Made by a program: the position numbers and the translations under genes. A DNA stretch of 64,000 nt, from the NCBI RefSeq assembly GCF_000526215.1, contig NZ_JAFQ01000004.1:2108001-2172000 (forward strand), written 5' to 3'. The notes beneath the pieces were generated by a model, which worked only from the letters and a program-made list of their open reading frames with translations, had not been told where the DNA came from and did no database searches. Source of the DNA: Nocardia sp. BMG51109 (GTDB lineage: Bacteria; Actinomycetota; Actinomycetes; Mycobacteriales; Mycobacteriaceae). The first letter of the stretch is position 1; each line of letters begins with the position of its first letter. Positions 10,517 to 19,726 of this stretch are shown one piece after another.

Positions 10517-10629
10517 CCGTGCGAATCCGGGCGCCGCGAATCCGGGTGCGGCGATCGACCCGCCGGAAAGGCGTCGAACTCGCGAACGACGTGGACCGTA
10601 AGGTCTTCGAGGAAGGCGGCACGAAATGA
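10513..10629 (+). pseudogene. relic of a second substrate-binding-protein gene (38 codons)
   Basis: A 38-codon frame starts with an ATGA overlap at the ATPase stop and ends at TGA 10627-10629. Its first half is basic ([14 protein letters not shown]). Its second half, at 10573-10617, reads VELANDVDRKVFEEG and matches 13 of 15 residues of VQLANQVDRKVFEEG near the C-terminus of the adjacent intact binding protein. The simplest reading is a once-complete binding-protein cistron that lost its middle, leaving the start and a C-terminal scrap. It may still be translated as a short peptide, but no function is proposed. Confidence 0.65.
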
Positions 10630-10658
10630 TCACCCGGCCCCCACGGAAGGAGCGGTCC

Positions 10659-12332
10659 ATGCGGATTCGTTCGACAGTGTCCCGGTTCGCGATTCCCGCG
10701 GTCGCGCTCGGATTGGTCTTGTCCGGCTGCGCGGGTTCGGATAGCACCGGCACCGGGACGTCCTCGATCGGCACCACCAACGACATCAACCCGCACGACG
10801 TCAGCGAGCTGCGCGACGGCGGCAACCTGCGGGTGTCGGTGTCGTCGCTGCCGGAGAACTGGAACACGCTGACCGTCGACGGCAACGACGCCCAGATCAC
10901 CAACATCGAGCGCCCGATGATGCCGCAGGCCTTCACCGTCGATGCCGCGGGGAACCCGGCGGTCGACACCAACTACTTCACCAGCGTCGAGCTGACCAGC
11001 ACCGAGCCGCAGCAGGTGACCTACACCATCAACCCCAAGGCGATGTGGTCCGACGGCACCCCGATCACCTGGGAGGACATCGCATCCCAGGCGAACGCGC
11101 TGAGCGGTCGGGACAAGTCGTACCTGATCGCGAACAACCAGGGCTTCGACCGCGTCACCAAGGTCGAACGTGGCGTCGACGACCGGCAGGCGGTCATCAC
11201 CTTCGACAAGCACTACGCCGAGTGGAAGGGCCAGTTCTCCGGCAACGGAATGCTGTATCCGAAGTCGGTCACGTCGTCCCCGGAGGCATTCAACAAGAGC
11301 CTCGTCGACGGCCTGCCCGTGACCGCCGGACCGTTCACGATTCAGTCCGTTGATCGGGCACAGGGCCGCATCGTCCTCGGCCGCGATCCGAAATGGTGGG
11401 GGGCGACGCCGAAGCTCGACACCGTCACCTTCAGCGTTCTCGACGCCGCGGCGACCATTCCGGCGTTGCAGAACAACGAGATCGACGCCGCCGGAGTCGC
11501 CAGCCGCGACGAGCTGAAGACGGCGCAGAGCATTCCGGACGTGGCGATCCGCCGCTCACCGGCCACCCAGTGGTCGCACCTGACCTTCAACGGCGCGCCC
11601 GGATCGATACTGGCCGATCCCGGTGTGCGGGTGGCGATCTCGAAGGCCATCGACCGGCAGGGCATCGCCACGGCCATGCAGAACGGACTCGTCGCCGATC
11701 CCAAGCCCCTGAACAACCACATCTATCTGGAGGGCCAGACCGGCTACCAGGACAACAGCCTCGGCTTCGACCCCGACGCCGCGGCCCGCGAACTCGATGC
11801 GCTGGGCTGGAAGCTCAACGGCGACGTCCGGGAGAAGGACGGCCGCAGGCTCGAGATCCGCGACGTCATGTACAACCAGGACACCTGGGTGCAGATGGCA
11901 CAGATCATGCAGCAGAATCTGGCCCGCATCGGCGTCAAGCTCAACATCGACACCAAGCCCGGCAAGGGCTACTTCACCGATGTGATCCAGCCCGGTGACT
12001 TCGATGTCGCGCAGTTCAGCTGGGTGGGTGATCCCTTCCCGCTGAGCAGCATCAACCAGATCTGGGGCTACAACCCGAACGACATCCAGGGCAACTACGG
12101 CCGGATCGGCTCGCCGGAGCTCAACGACCTGATCGAGCAGACGGTGTCCGAACTGGACGAGAACAAGGCGGTGCAGCTGGCCAACCAGGTCGACCGCAAG
12201 GTCTTCGAGGAGGGGCACTCGCTGCCGCTGCTGCAGACCCCGGGCATCGTCGCGGTGCGCGCCAACCTCGCCAACTACGGCGCGCGCGGCCTGGCCACCT
12301 ACGACTGGACGAAGGTCGGCTTCCTGAAGTGA
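10659..12332 (+). CDS. ABC transporter substrate-binding lipoprotein, family 5 (OppA/DppA-like)
   Basis: ATG 10659 has GGAAGGAG upstream; an in-frame ATG at 10626 is less likely. The 557-residue precursor has a lipoprotein signal ending in the lipobox LSGC with Cys24. The body is a solute-binding family 5 protein (YTINPKAMWSDGTPITWEDI, GPFTIQSV, WVQMAQIMQQNLARIGVKL, DVAQFSWVGDPFPLSSINQI). It should sit on the outer face of the membrane and deliver ligand to the permeases encoded just upstream. A scrap of a paralogue lies directly before it. The ligand class is not evident. Confidence 0.9.
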   Translation: MRIRSTVSRFAIPAVALGLVLSGCAGSDSTGTGTSSIGTTNDINPHDVSELRDGGNLRVSVSSLPENWNTLTVDGNDAQITNIERPMMPQAFTVDAAGNPAVDTNYFTSVELTSTEPQQVTYTINPKAMWSDGTPITWEDIASQANALSGRDKSYLIANNQGFDRVTKVERGVDDRQAVITFDKHYAEWKGQFSGNGMLYPKSVTSSPEAFNKSLVDGLPVTAGPFTIQSVDRAQGRIVLGRDPKWWGATPKLDTVTFSVLDAAATIPALQNNEIDAAGVASRDELKTAQSIPDVAIRRSPATQWSHLTFNGAPGSILADPGVRVAISKAIDRQGIATAMQNGLVADPKPLNNHIYLEGQTGYQDNSLGFDPDAAARELDALGWKLNGDVREKDGRRLEIRDVMYNQDTWVQMAQIMQQNLARIGVKLNIDTKPGKGYFTDVIQPGDFDVAQFSWVGDPFPLSSINQIWGYNPNDIQGNYGRIGSPELNDLIEQTVSELDENKAVQLANQVDRKVFEEGHSLPLLQTPGIVAVRANLANYGARGLATYDWTKVGFLK

Positions 12333-12988
12333 TCTCCGGCCCGGGCCATCCCCTGGCCTATCCGGTCCTGACGACGATCGGCGCCCTGGTGACCTGCCTC
12401 GCCTGGGCGCCGTTCGCCGATCTGGAGCAGCTGAGCATGCTGGCGACGGTGGGGCTGATCGTGCTGGGGTACACGGCCTTCCGGCTCACCGTGGCGTTCG
12501 GGGTGCTGCGGGTGCGCCGGGTAGCGCCCGGGGTCGCGGAATGCAAGCGCGTGCGGCAGCAGCATCGCCTGATCAGCCGGTCCTGGCTGGAGCTGGAGGT
12601 GGACGGCCGAATCCGGCGGCTGCCGGTGTATTTCGATCCCGCCCTGGTCACGCTCCCGGCGGCCACGGCCCGACTGGGGCACGGTACCGTACATGTCGGA
12701 GAGCTGCGGCTGTATCCGTCGGGCCCGCTCCGGGATTCGGAACCGCCCGGGCGCCTCATCGATAACCCCACCCGCCCCGATCCGGACGGGCCGGCGCATG
12801 CGGCCCGGTCGGCCCGGTTCGGCCGACGGCTGGTGCTGGACGCGCAGTTCGCCGTCGTCGCGCCGTTCGCCGCGCTGTTCTGGATCTATCTGGCGGGCGG
12901 CGGATTCCTCGTATTCCTCGGCGCGGCAACGGTCGCCGCCGCCGTCGCCACCTGGTTCGCCGCGATCCGCGGCTCGGACCCCAGTTAG
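12329..12988 (+). CDS. small membrane protein of unknown function
   Basis: The GTG start overlaps the binding-protein stop (GTGA), so it is the last cistron of the importer operon. The 219-residue product has two N-terminal hydrophobic segments (YPVLTTIGALVTCLAWAPF and SMLATVGLIVLGYTAFRLTV). A soluble stretch of about 100 residues follows, then two C-terminal segments (FAVVAPFAALFWIYLAGG, FLVFLGAATVAAAVATWF). I do not recognise a family. Coupling suggests a link to the transporter, but genes of this kind also occur as passengers. It converges on the agmatine deiminase gene with a 4-bp gap. Confidence 0.7.
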   Translation: MISGPGHPLAYPVLTTIGALVTCLAWAPFADLEQLSMLATVGLIVLGYTAFRLTVAFGVLRVRRVAPGVAECKRVRQQHRLISRSWLELEVDGRIRRLPVYFDPALVTLPAATARLGHGTVHVGELRLYPSGPLRDSEPPGRLIDNPTRPDPDGPAHAARSARFGRRLVLDAQFAVVAPFAALFWIYLAGGGFLVFLGAATVAAAVATWFAAIRGSDPS

Positions 12989-12992
12989 CCGG

Positions 12993-14009
12993 CTACGCCG
13001 TCACCAGCGGCTGCTGCTGCGTCGAACAATGGATTCCGCCGCCGCCCTCCACGACGGCGTTGTACTCGACCCGCACCACCTCACGGCCCGGGAACGCGTC
13101 GCCCAGTATCCCGGCGGCGCGGTCGTCGCCGTGCCGGTCACCGTAGGCGGGCATGTACACCGCGCCGTTGCCGACGTAGAAGTTCACGTAGGAGTACAGG
13201 AAGTCGGGTCCGCGCTCGCCGGGCAGCGCCGTGACGTCGGGCTGCGGGAGCTCGATGATCTCGAAGCCGCGGCCCGCGGCATCCGTGGACTCGCGCAGGA
13301 TCTCGCGGGCCTCGACCGCCGCCCGGGCGAATACGTCGCCCGGGTCGGGATGCACCGGCCGATCCACCAGCACCACACCGGGTTCGGCGAACCGGGCCAC
13401 CGCGTCGACGTGGCAGTCGGTGACATCCTCACCGGCAACGCCGCGCAGCCAGACCACCTTGGTGACGCCCAGCATGTCGGCCAGTGCGTTCTCGATCTCC
13501 CCGTGGTCGAATCCGGGATTCCGATTCGGATTGACAAGTGCACTCTCGGTTGTCAGTAGCGTGCCTTCGCCGTCCACTTCCAATGCGCCGCCCTCGGCGA
13601 CTATCGGGGCGACCACCCGTGGAATTCCGGCATGCTCGAGAACCTTTCGAGCAACCTTCGCATCCATGTGGTATTCCGACTTCTGGCCCCAGCCGTTGAA
13701 GTTGAAATCGATGCCGGCGCCGCCCTCCGGACCGCCGACGAATATCGGCCCGGTATCGCGAATCCACATATCGTCCATCGGCGCCGGTACCACCTGCACG
13801 TCCGGTCCGCAGGCCCGGCGCGCGTCGTCGACCTGCTCGCGCCGGGCCACCAGGGTCACCGGCTCGTACTCGGCAATCGCCCGCGCCAACCGCGCCACAT
13901 CCGCGCGCACCAGCGGTAGTAACTCCTCCCACACCGATTCCTTGGCGGGCCACGCCAGCCAGGTCCGGGCATGCGGATCGGTTTCCGCGGGCATCACGTA
14001 GCGCGTCAT
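12993..14009 (-). CDS. aguA: agmatine deiminase (peptidyl-arginine deiminase family)
   Basis: The 338-residue protein begins MTRYVMPAETDPHARTWLAW, the usual start of this family. Guanidine-modifying signatures are present: MDDMWIRDTGP, FNFNGWGQK, the catalytic-site DCHVDAVARF, and GGGGIHCSTQQQP near the C-terminus carrying the nucleophilic Cys. Agmatine deiminase hydrolyses agmatine to N-carbamoylputrescine and ammonia in the cytosol. No carbamoylputrescine amidase gene is visible in the window. The start at 14009 follows homologues; the upstream ribosome-binding site is weak, and a 14087 extension looks spurious. Confidence 0.88.
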   Translation of the reverse strand: MTRYVMPAETDPHARTWLAWPAKESVWEELLPLVRADVARLARAIAEYEPVTLVARREQVDDARRACGPDVQVVPAPMDDMWIRDTGPIFVGGPEGGAGIDFNFNGWGQKSEYHMDAKVARKVLEHAGIPRVVAPIVAEGGALEVDGEGTLLTTESALVNPNRNPGFDHGEIENALADMLGVTKVVWLRGVAGEDVTDCHVDAVARFAEPGVVLVDRPVHPDPGDVFARAAVEAREILRESTDAAGRGFEIIELPQPDVTALPGERGPDFLYSYVNFYVGNGAVYMPAYGDRHGDDRAAGILGDAFPGREVVRVEYNAVVEGGGGIHCSTQQQPLVTA

Positions 14010-14151
14010 GCGGACGACGCTACCCACTTTCTCCGGACGCACCAAGAAATAATGCGACCATCCATTGCAGATGCACTTTCGCGCCACCGACAGTGAAAAA
14101 GGACAGTTTTCAACTACCCGCCGACGGCGGTACGAATCGATTTCGCGCGCG

Positions 14152-14901
14152 TTATTCGCGGTTCGTCTTCCCGGCCCGCCTGCGCTCGAGTTCGCGCTGA
14201 TCCAGGACGGCCGCCTGTTCCGGTGTCGGCGCGGCGCCGCCGAGCCGGGCCGGCACCCAGCGCGCGCCCGCGGGCATCTCGTAATCCCGCTGCGCGTCGG
14301 CGAGCAGGCGCTCCATGCGCACCCGCAATTCGGCGGTGAGCGCGTCCGCGGAATCGCGGACCGGGATGGGCTCGCCGATCCGGATTGCGATCGGGAACCG
14401 GTGTCGCCCCAGGCGTTTCGGGATGTCCTTGGTCCAGACCCGCTGCGCGCCCCAGATCACCATCGGCACGATCGGCACGCCCGATTCGATCGACATCCGG
14501 GCCGCGCCCGACTTGAATTCCTTCAGTTCGAAGCTGCGGCTGATGGTCGCCTCCGGATAGACCACCACGATCTCGCCGTCGCGCAGGGCGGTCACCGCCC
14601 GCGCGAACGACTGTGCGCCGGCGCTGCGGTCCACGCCGATCGCCTTGCACTGCTTCATCAACCAGCCCACGATGCCGCGTTCGAGTTCGGCCTTCATCAT
14701 GTAGCGGACGTTGCGGCCCGATTCGCGGCCCACCAGGCCGACTTCCATGAAATCCAGATACGCGGTGTGATTCACCGCCAGCACCGCGCCGCCGGTGCGC
14801 GGAATATGTTCCTGCCCGCCGATATCAATGCGCAGACCCTGCGCCCGGAACAGCGTGCGGACCAGTCCGGTGAGAATGTCGAAGACGGGCTCGCGCGCCA
14901 T
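14152..14901 (-). CDS. 1-acyl-sn-glycerol-3-phosphate acyltransferase (PlsC family), second copy
   Basis: ATG 14901 follows a CAGGAG site by 8 nt, and the gene starts 19 bp after its paralogue's stop. The 249-residue protein contains the acyltransferase HX4D motif in AVNHTAYLDF and the downstream blocks VVYPEATISRSF and PIVPMVIWGAQRVW. It should transfer an acyl chain from acyl-CoA or ACP to a glycerophosphate or related acceptor at the membrane. Its close similarity to the neighbouring gene (for example SFELKEFKSGAARM versus SFEIKEFKSGAARM) indicates tandem duplication. It corresponds to the Rv3814c-Rv3816c group. Confidence 0.88.
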   Translation of the reverse strand: MAREPVFDILTGLVRTLFRAQGLRIDIGGQEHIPRTGGAVLAVNHTAYLDFMEVGLVGRESGRNVRYMMKAELERGIVGWLMKQCKAIGVDRSAGAQSFARAVTALRDGEIVVVYPEATISRSFELKEFKSGAARMSIESGVPIVPMVIWGAQRVWTKDIPKRLGRHRFPIAIRIGEPIPVRDSADALTAELRVRMERLLADAQRDYEMPAGARWVPARLGGAAPTPEQAAVLDQRELERRRAGKTNRE

Positions 14902-14920
14902 ACTCGAAACTCCTGTGCCT

Positions 14921-15715
14921 CTACTGTGTCGCACCGTCCGTGGGCGCACCGTTCCTGGCCGTGCGGCGCGCGGCCTTCTCGGCGGCCTCCGCGGCATCCA
15001 TCGCGTCTGCCTCCGCCAGCGTCGGCGCGCTCCCGCCGAGCCGGGCCGGGACCCAGTATGCCCCGGACTCGTGCACGTAGTCCTGCTGCAACTCCGCCAG
15101 CAATCGCTGCATCGTCGAGCGCAGCGTGCTGGTCAGCTCCGCGGCGGTCTCGGCGACATCATCCGAGGTCCCCGCGGGCCGCAGCGGCTCGCCGACCGCG
15201 ATCGAGATCGGGGTGTTGGTGCGCCCCAGCCGCTTCGGATGCCCCTTGGTCCACACCCGCTGCGCGCCCCAGATCACCATCGGAATGATCGGGACGTCCG
15301 CCTCGATGGCCATCCGGGCGGCGCCGGACTTGAATTCCTTGATCTCGAAGCTGCGGCTGATGGTCGCCTCGGGATACACACCCACCAGTTCGCCGCGGCG
15401 CAGATACTCCACCGCCGCGTGATAGGAATCTGCGCCCGCCGAACGATCGACCGGAATATGCTTGAGCGACCGCATGATCGGCCCGGAGATCTTGTCGTCG
15501 AAGACCTCCTTCTTCGCCATGAACCGGATGTATCGCTTCGGTGTGCGGGCGGGCAGTCCGGCGTAGGTGAAGTCCATGTATCCGGTGTGGTTGATCGCGA
15601 TGACGGCGCCACCGGTCGCGGGGATGTTCTCGTCGCCGCGCACGTCGAACTTCAACCCCTGCGCGAAGAAGAGGGTGCGAGCCAGGCCGATGATCGTCCG
15701 GTAGACGGGTTCCAC
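14921..15715 (-). CDS. 1-acyl-sn-glycerol-3-phosphate acyltransferase (PlsC family), first copy
   Basis: This is the upstream member of the acyltransferase pair (264 residues, GTG start, no strong ribosome-binding site). The HX4D motif lies in AINHTGYMDF near residue 42, with VGVYPEATISRSF and IPMVIWGAQRVW following. The C-terminus is an Ala/Glu/Arg-rich helix absent from many PlsC enzymes. It diverges from the lipoprotein gene at 15785, with 69 bp between the starts. The acceptor specificity of the two copies is not distinguishable by eye. Confidence 0.88.
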   Translation of the reverse strand: MEPVYRTIIGLARTLFFAQGLKFDVRGDENIPATGGAVIAINHTGYMDFTYAGLPARTPKRYIRFMAKKEVFDDKISGPIMRSLKHIPVDRSAGADSYHAAVEYLRRGELVGVYPEATISRSFEIKEFKSGAARMAIEADVPIIPMVIWGAQRVWTKGHPKRLGRTNTPISIAVGEPLRPAGTSDDVAETAAELTSTLRSTMQRLLAELQQDYVHESGAYWVPARLGGSAPTLAEADAMDAAEAAEKAARRTARNGAPTDGATQ

Positions 15716-15784
15716 AATTCAGCTAGCGTAGTCGCTGTCACATTCGGCACTCCCAGCGCACGCGCAGGAAAGAGGTTCACCGCA

Positions 15785-16723
15785 GTGAAACGGCCCCGAG
15801 CAGCATCTCGCACACGAGACGGCCGGACGCGGCGGGGCACGCTACTCGGAAGGCTCGGCTTCGGAAGGCCCGGCGCCGTAAAGCTCGGCATGGGAGGGCT
15901 CGGCCTGCTGGCGACGGTTGCCGTGGCCGGATGCGATTCGGCGGTCGGCATCGAGGGCACCGACTACGACACCGACACCGGAAGATCCGCGGCGGCGTCC
16001 ACGTCGGCCGCGCCGCCCGCCCGGCCCCGGGCCGGCGAGGCGGCGGTGACCGTCTCGCTGGCGACGCCCGACTCCGAGACCGCCGACGCGCTCACCCGCT
16101 GGGCGATCGATCTGCAGGAACTGCCGCCGCAGCGGCTGGCCGGCAAGTGCTGGATGATCTCGCCGCAGGACGTGGAGTCCATGTACGCCGACAAGCAGGC
16201 GGTGCTGGCGGCGCTCGCCGAACCCGGCGTCCCCGACGGAGGCACGGTCGTGTGGCAGAGTCCGGCAGCGACCTCGGCCGCCGCGGCGGTCACGGTCGTC
16301 GCCGGCCGCACCGACATCGCCACCGGGTACGCCTGTCCGCGGGTCTTCCCCGCCGGCGCCGAGACCGGATTCACCACGGCCGACGCCCGGCACACCGTCC
16401 GGCGGTATCTGGCCCGCAGCACCGGCCGGCCGCTCGACCCGGCCGACCGGGAGGCCGCGCATCCGCTGGTGTGCGCGGCGAGCCCGGCGACATGGGATCC
16501 CACCGGCAGCGGCCGGTCGAGCGTGCCGCCGCTGTCCGCCACCCCGGACAAGCTCACCGGTGTGCGGTCCTATGCCGACCAGTCGATCACGTCCGAGCAG
16601 CTGCGCACGGGATATCTCGCGGTGACGGCGCCGGTCACCGACGCCACCGGCGCGCAGCAGGAGCGGACGTTCACGGTGCGCGAGACCGACCAGGGCTACT
16701 GCATCGGCGACGTCTCGCCCTGA
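15785..16723 (+). CDS. putative lipoprotein of unknown function
   Basis: The GTG start is preceded by AAAGAGG; an in-frame ATG at 15890 would give a shorter signal peptide. The N-terminus is very basic, then GMGGLGLLATVAVAGC gives a lipobox-like VAGC cleavage site. The mature part (about 270 residues) starts Ala/Thr/Ser-rich and has scattered cysteines (ACPRVFPAG, LVCAASP, GYCIGDVSP) that could form disulfides. No family is recognised. It is probably surface-anchored and transcribed toward the MBL-Rieske gene, from which a 186-bp gap separates it. Confidence 0.7.
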   Translation: MKRPRAASRTRDGRTRRGTLLGRLGFGRPGAVKLGMGGLGLLATVAVAGCDSAVGIEGTDYDTDTGRSAAASTSAAPPARPRAGEAAVTVSLATPDSETADALTRWAIDLQELPPQRLAGKCWMISPQDVESMYADKQAVLAALAEPGVPDGGTVVWQSPAATSAAAAVTVVAGRTDIATGYACPRVFPAGAETGFTTADARHTVRRYLARSTGRPLDPADREAAHPLVCAASPATWDPTGSGRSSVPPLSATPDKLTGVRSYADQSITSEQLRTGYLAVTAPVTDATGAQQERTFTVRETDQGYCIGDVSP

Positions 16724-16744
16724 CGCGGGCGGCGCCCTTCTCGC

Positions 16745-16866
16745 ACACGCGGCACCTGCGCCGGGCCCGGGGGCGCCGCCATTCGGACACGCGGCGGCTG
16801 CGACGGGCCCGGAGGCGGCAGCCTGCGTAACCACGGAGGGACCCGCAGGCGCCGCCATTCGGACAG
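16745..16866 (+). repeat. imperfect GC-rich direct repeats after the lipoprotein gene
   Basis: ACACGCGGC occurs at 16745 and 16787, followed by similar GGGCCCGG-rich sequence, a period of about 42 bp. The block GGCGCCGCCATTCGGACA occurs at 16772-16789 (last base C in the first copy) and 16849-16866. The array is degenerate and lies between the lipoprotein stop and the next gene. Confidence 0.5.
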
Positions 16867-16909
16867 AGCTACTCTGGGTGGCTGAAAACGGTTCAGGAGG
16901 GACTTCTTC

Positions 16910-18466
16910 GTGCAGATCACCAGCGTCGGACATGCCGGATTTCATATCCGCACCGCGGCCGGGACGATCCTCTGCGACCCGTGGGTCAACCCGGCGTACT
17001 TCGGCTCGTGGTTCCCGTTCCCGGACAACACCGGGCTGGACTGGGACGAGCTGGGCAACTGCGACTTCCTCTACGTGTCGCACCTGCACCGGGACCACTT
17101 CGACGCGAAGAACCTGACCGAACACATCAACAAGGACGCCACCGTCCTGCTGCCCGACTACCCGGTGCCCGATCTCCGCCGCGAGCTGGAGAAACTGGGC
17201 TTCCACACGTTCTTCGAGACCGAGGATTCGGTCAAGCACACCGTGACCGGCGCCGGCGGGGCCGAGCTGGACGTGATGATCATCGCGCTGCGCGCCCCGG
17301 CCGACGGGCCGATCGGCGACTCCGGCCTGGTGGTCTCCGACGGCGAGACGGTGTGCTTCAACATGAACGACGCGCGGCCGGTCGACATGGATGTGCTGCA
17401 CGAACAGTTCGGCCACATCGATATCCACCTGCTCCAGTACTCGGGCGCCATCTGGTACCCGATGGTCTACGACATCCCCCGGCGGACCAAGGCCAACTTC
17501 GGCAAGCAGAAGCGGCAGCGCGGGATGGACCGGGCGCGCAGCTACGTCGACCAGGTCGCGGCGACCTGGGTGGTCCCCTCCGCCGGTCCGCCGATGTTCC
17601 TGGACCCGGAGCTGCGCTACCTGAACGACGACGGCGACGACCGCTTCTCCGAGGAGAACGGCAACATCTTCCCGGACCAGACGGTGTTCCTGGAACATCT
17701 GCACCAACACGGCAATTCGGGTGGGGTGCTGATGATTCCGGGTTCGGTGGCCGACGTCCACGGCGCCGACCTGAGCCTGACCCATCCGTTCGATCCGGCC
17801 GAGATCTACGACGACAAGGCCGGATACATCGAGCGGATGGCCGAGCGCGCGGCGCCGGTGCTGGCCGCCGAGCGGGCGTCCCGGGCGTCCGGCGAGGACC
17901 CGCTGCTCCCGCGGCTGAAGGAGCTGTTCGAGCCGATCATGACGCAGAGCGACCTGATCTGCGACGGCATCGGCTATCCGGTCGGCCTGGTACTCGGCGA
18001 CGAGACCGTGGTGCTGGACTTCCCCAAGCGCGTGGTGCGCGGCCCGATCGACGGAGAGGGCAAGTACCGCTACGGATTCCGCATCGATCCGCAGCTGGTG
18101 CGGACCGTGCTGCGCGACGACGAGCCGGACTGGGTGAACACCATCTTCCTGTCCACTCGCTTCCAGGCGTGGCGCATCGGCGGCTACAACGAGTACCTGT
18201 ACACGTTCTTCAAGTGCCTCACCGACGAGCGCATCGCCTACGCCGACGGCTGGTTCTCCGAGGCACACGACGATTCGGCGTCGTGCGAGCTGGCCGGCTG
18301 GGAGGTGCAGCGCCGCTGCCCGCACCTGAAGGCCGACCTGTCGAAATTCGGTGTGGTGGAGGGCAACACGCTCACCTGCAACCTGCACGGCTGGCAGTGG
18401 GACCTGGAGTCCGGCCGCTGCAAGACCTCCAAGGGCCACGAACTGCGCTCCCGCAAGCTGGTCTGA
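16910..18466 (+). CDS. metallo-beta-lactamase-fold protein with C-terminal Rieske [2Fe-2S] domain
   Basis: The GTG start follows AGGAGGG by about 7 nt. The 518-residue protein has an N-terminal MBL-like fold with the metal motif SHLHRDHFD (His58, His60, Asp62, His63). A Rieske site is at the C-terminus: CPH (Cys470, His472) and CNLH (Cys490, His493), enough for a [2Fe-2S] cluster. This combination resembles the bacterial relatives of CMP-N-acetylneuraminate hydroxylase. Rv3818 of M. tuberculosis is the likely counterpart. It is predicted to be a cytosolic redox hydrolase or oxygenase. The substrate is unknown, and no reductase partner is next to it. Confidence 0.85.
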   Translation: MQITSVGHAGFHIRTAAGTILCDPWVNPAYFGSWFPFPDNTGLDWDELGNCDFLYVSHLHRDHFDAKNLTEHINKDATVLLPDYPVPDLRRELEKLGFHTFFETEDSVKHTVTGAGGAELDVMIIALRAPADGPIGDSGLVVSDGETVCFNMNDARPVDMDVLHEQFGHIDIHLLQYSGAIWYPMVYDIPRRTKANFGKQKRQRGMDRARSYVDQVAATWVVPSAGPPMFLDPELRYLNDDGDDRFSEENGNIFPDQTVFLEHLHQHGNSGGVLMIPGSVADVHGADLSLTHPFDPAEIYDDKAGYIERMAERAAPVLAAERASRASGEDPLLPRLKELFEPIMTQSDLICDGIGYPVGLVLGDETVVLDFPKRVVRGPIDGEGKYRYGFRIDPQLVRTVLRDDEPDWVNTIFLSTRFQAWRIGGYNEYLYTFFKCLTDERIAYADGWFSEAHDDSASCELAGWEVQRRCPHLKADLSKFGVVEGNTLTCNLHGWQWDLESGRCKTSKGHELRSRKLV

Positions 18467-18492
18467 CCGGCACACCCCGGTGCCGTCCCGCT

Positions 18493-19533
18493 TCAGGACT
18501 CCGCCGCTGCCACCGACCGCGCCTGCTCCAGAACCTGTAGTGCGGCAACGGCGTCCCACGGGTCGACCGGGACCGGGAGCCCGTCCAGGAGTGCGTCCGC
18601 CATCGCGGCGTAGAAGGCCGGGTAATCGCCCGGCTCGCTGGGCGTGGGGTGCACGTCGCCCTCGGTGCCGAGCAGACCCCAGTTCTCGGAATCGACAGTG
18701 CCCCAAGGCTTCCTGCCGTCCGGGCGGCGGCCCGAGCGGAGCGCCTCCTCCTGCGGGTCGAGACCGTAGCTCACATAACCACTGTCGGAGCCGAGCACCC
18801 GGAAGCGGGGCCCGAGCTGCGGGGCGACGGCGCTCATCCACAGATGTGACCGCACGCCCGAGACGTGCGTCAGCGCCAGGAAGGCATCGTCGTCGGTGGG
18901 TACGCCGTCGCGGCGGGAATCCAGTTCGCAGTAGATGCCGGCCACCGGACCGAAGAGGTGCAGGGCCTGGTCGACGAGGTGGCTGCCCAGGTCGTAGAGG
19001 ATGCCCGCGCCCTCGGCGGCGCCGCCGACCTCCCGCCAGCCACCCTTCGGCACCGGCCGCCACCGTTCGAACCGGGACTCGAAACGCCGCACCGCGCCCA
19101 GGCTGCCGTCCTCGATCAGCCGGCGCACCGTGCGGAAGTCGCTGTCCCAGCGCCGATTCTGGAAGACCGTGAGCAGGCGGCCGGCCCGCTCGGCGGCGGC
19201 GATCATCTGCTCGCCCTCGGCGGCGGTCAGGGCGAACGGCTTGTCGACGACCACCGGCAGTCCGGCTGCCAGCGCCCGGGTCGCCAGCGGCGCATGCGTG
19301 CGGTTGGGCGTGGCGACCACGACGAGGTCGACCCCGGCAGGATCGGCGAACAGCTCATCGGCGGTCGGCACCACCCGCGCGCCCGAATGTTCCCGCCGGG
19401 CCTGCTCGGCCCGCCGCTCCGACGACGTCACCACCGCGGCCACCCGCAGCCGCGGTTCGGCGGCGACCAGCGGCGCATGAAACACCGCCCCGGCCAGCCC
19501 GTACCCGATCACCGCAACACCCAGCTCCGCCAT
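18493..19533 (-). CDS. Gfo/Idh/MocA-family NAD(P)-dependent oxidoreductase
   Basis: The 346-residue protein starts at an ATG with GAGGAGG upstream. Its Rossmann dinucleotide motif is VIGYGLAGAVFHAPL (residues 7-21), and the family EKP-type motif appears as VVVDKPFAL with Asp replacing Glu. A C-terminal substrate domain contains YDLGSHLVDQALHLFG, a characteristic His region. Relatives oxidise or reduce sugars, inositols or amino-acid derivatives. The substrate is undefined, and no sugar-pathway gene is adjacent. It converges on the MBL-Rieske gene. Confidence 0.88.
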   Translation of the reverse strand: MAELGVAVIGYGLAGAVFHAPLVAAEPRLRVAAVVTSSERRAEQARREHSGARVVPTADELFADPAGVDLVVVATPNRTHAPLATRALAAGLPVVVDKPFALTAAEGEQMIAAAERAGRLLTVFQNRRWDSDFRTVRRLIEDGSLGAVRRFESRFERWRPVPKGGWREVGGAAEGAGILYDLGSHLVDQALHLFGPVAGIYCELDSRRDGVPTDDDAFLALTHVSGVRSHLWMSAVAPQLGPRFRVLGSDSGYVSYGLDPQEEALRSGRRPDGRKPWGTVDSENWGLLGTEGDVHPTPSEPGDYPAFYAAMADALLDGLPVPVDPWDAVAALQVLEQARSVAAAES

Positions 19534-19726
19534 ACCGTCCTCCTCGACCACCGGCCTTCGATCCGACCATCATTCCCCAGTGCTCTCCCGTCCCAATCCC
19601 GCATTACCCGGCACGCCCTCCTCCGGCATGCCTGTGGCCCATACGCCACCCGCAACGCAGCATCCGACAACTTCATCCGAGCATCCGATCCGGCCAGGAG
19701 CGCCCCGCCGGCCCGGCGAAGCGCTC

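Noticed and set aside
13500..16700. Recent horizontal transfer or a prophage/IS element
   Set aside because: No transposase, integrase or terminal inverted repeats were found here or elsewhere in the window, and base composition stays uniformly high-GC.
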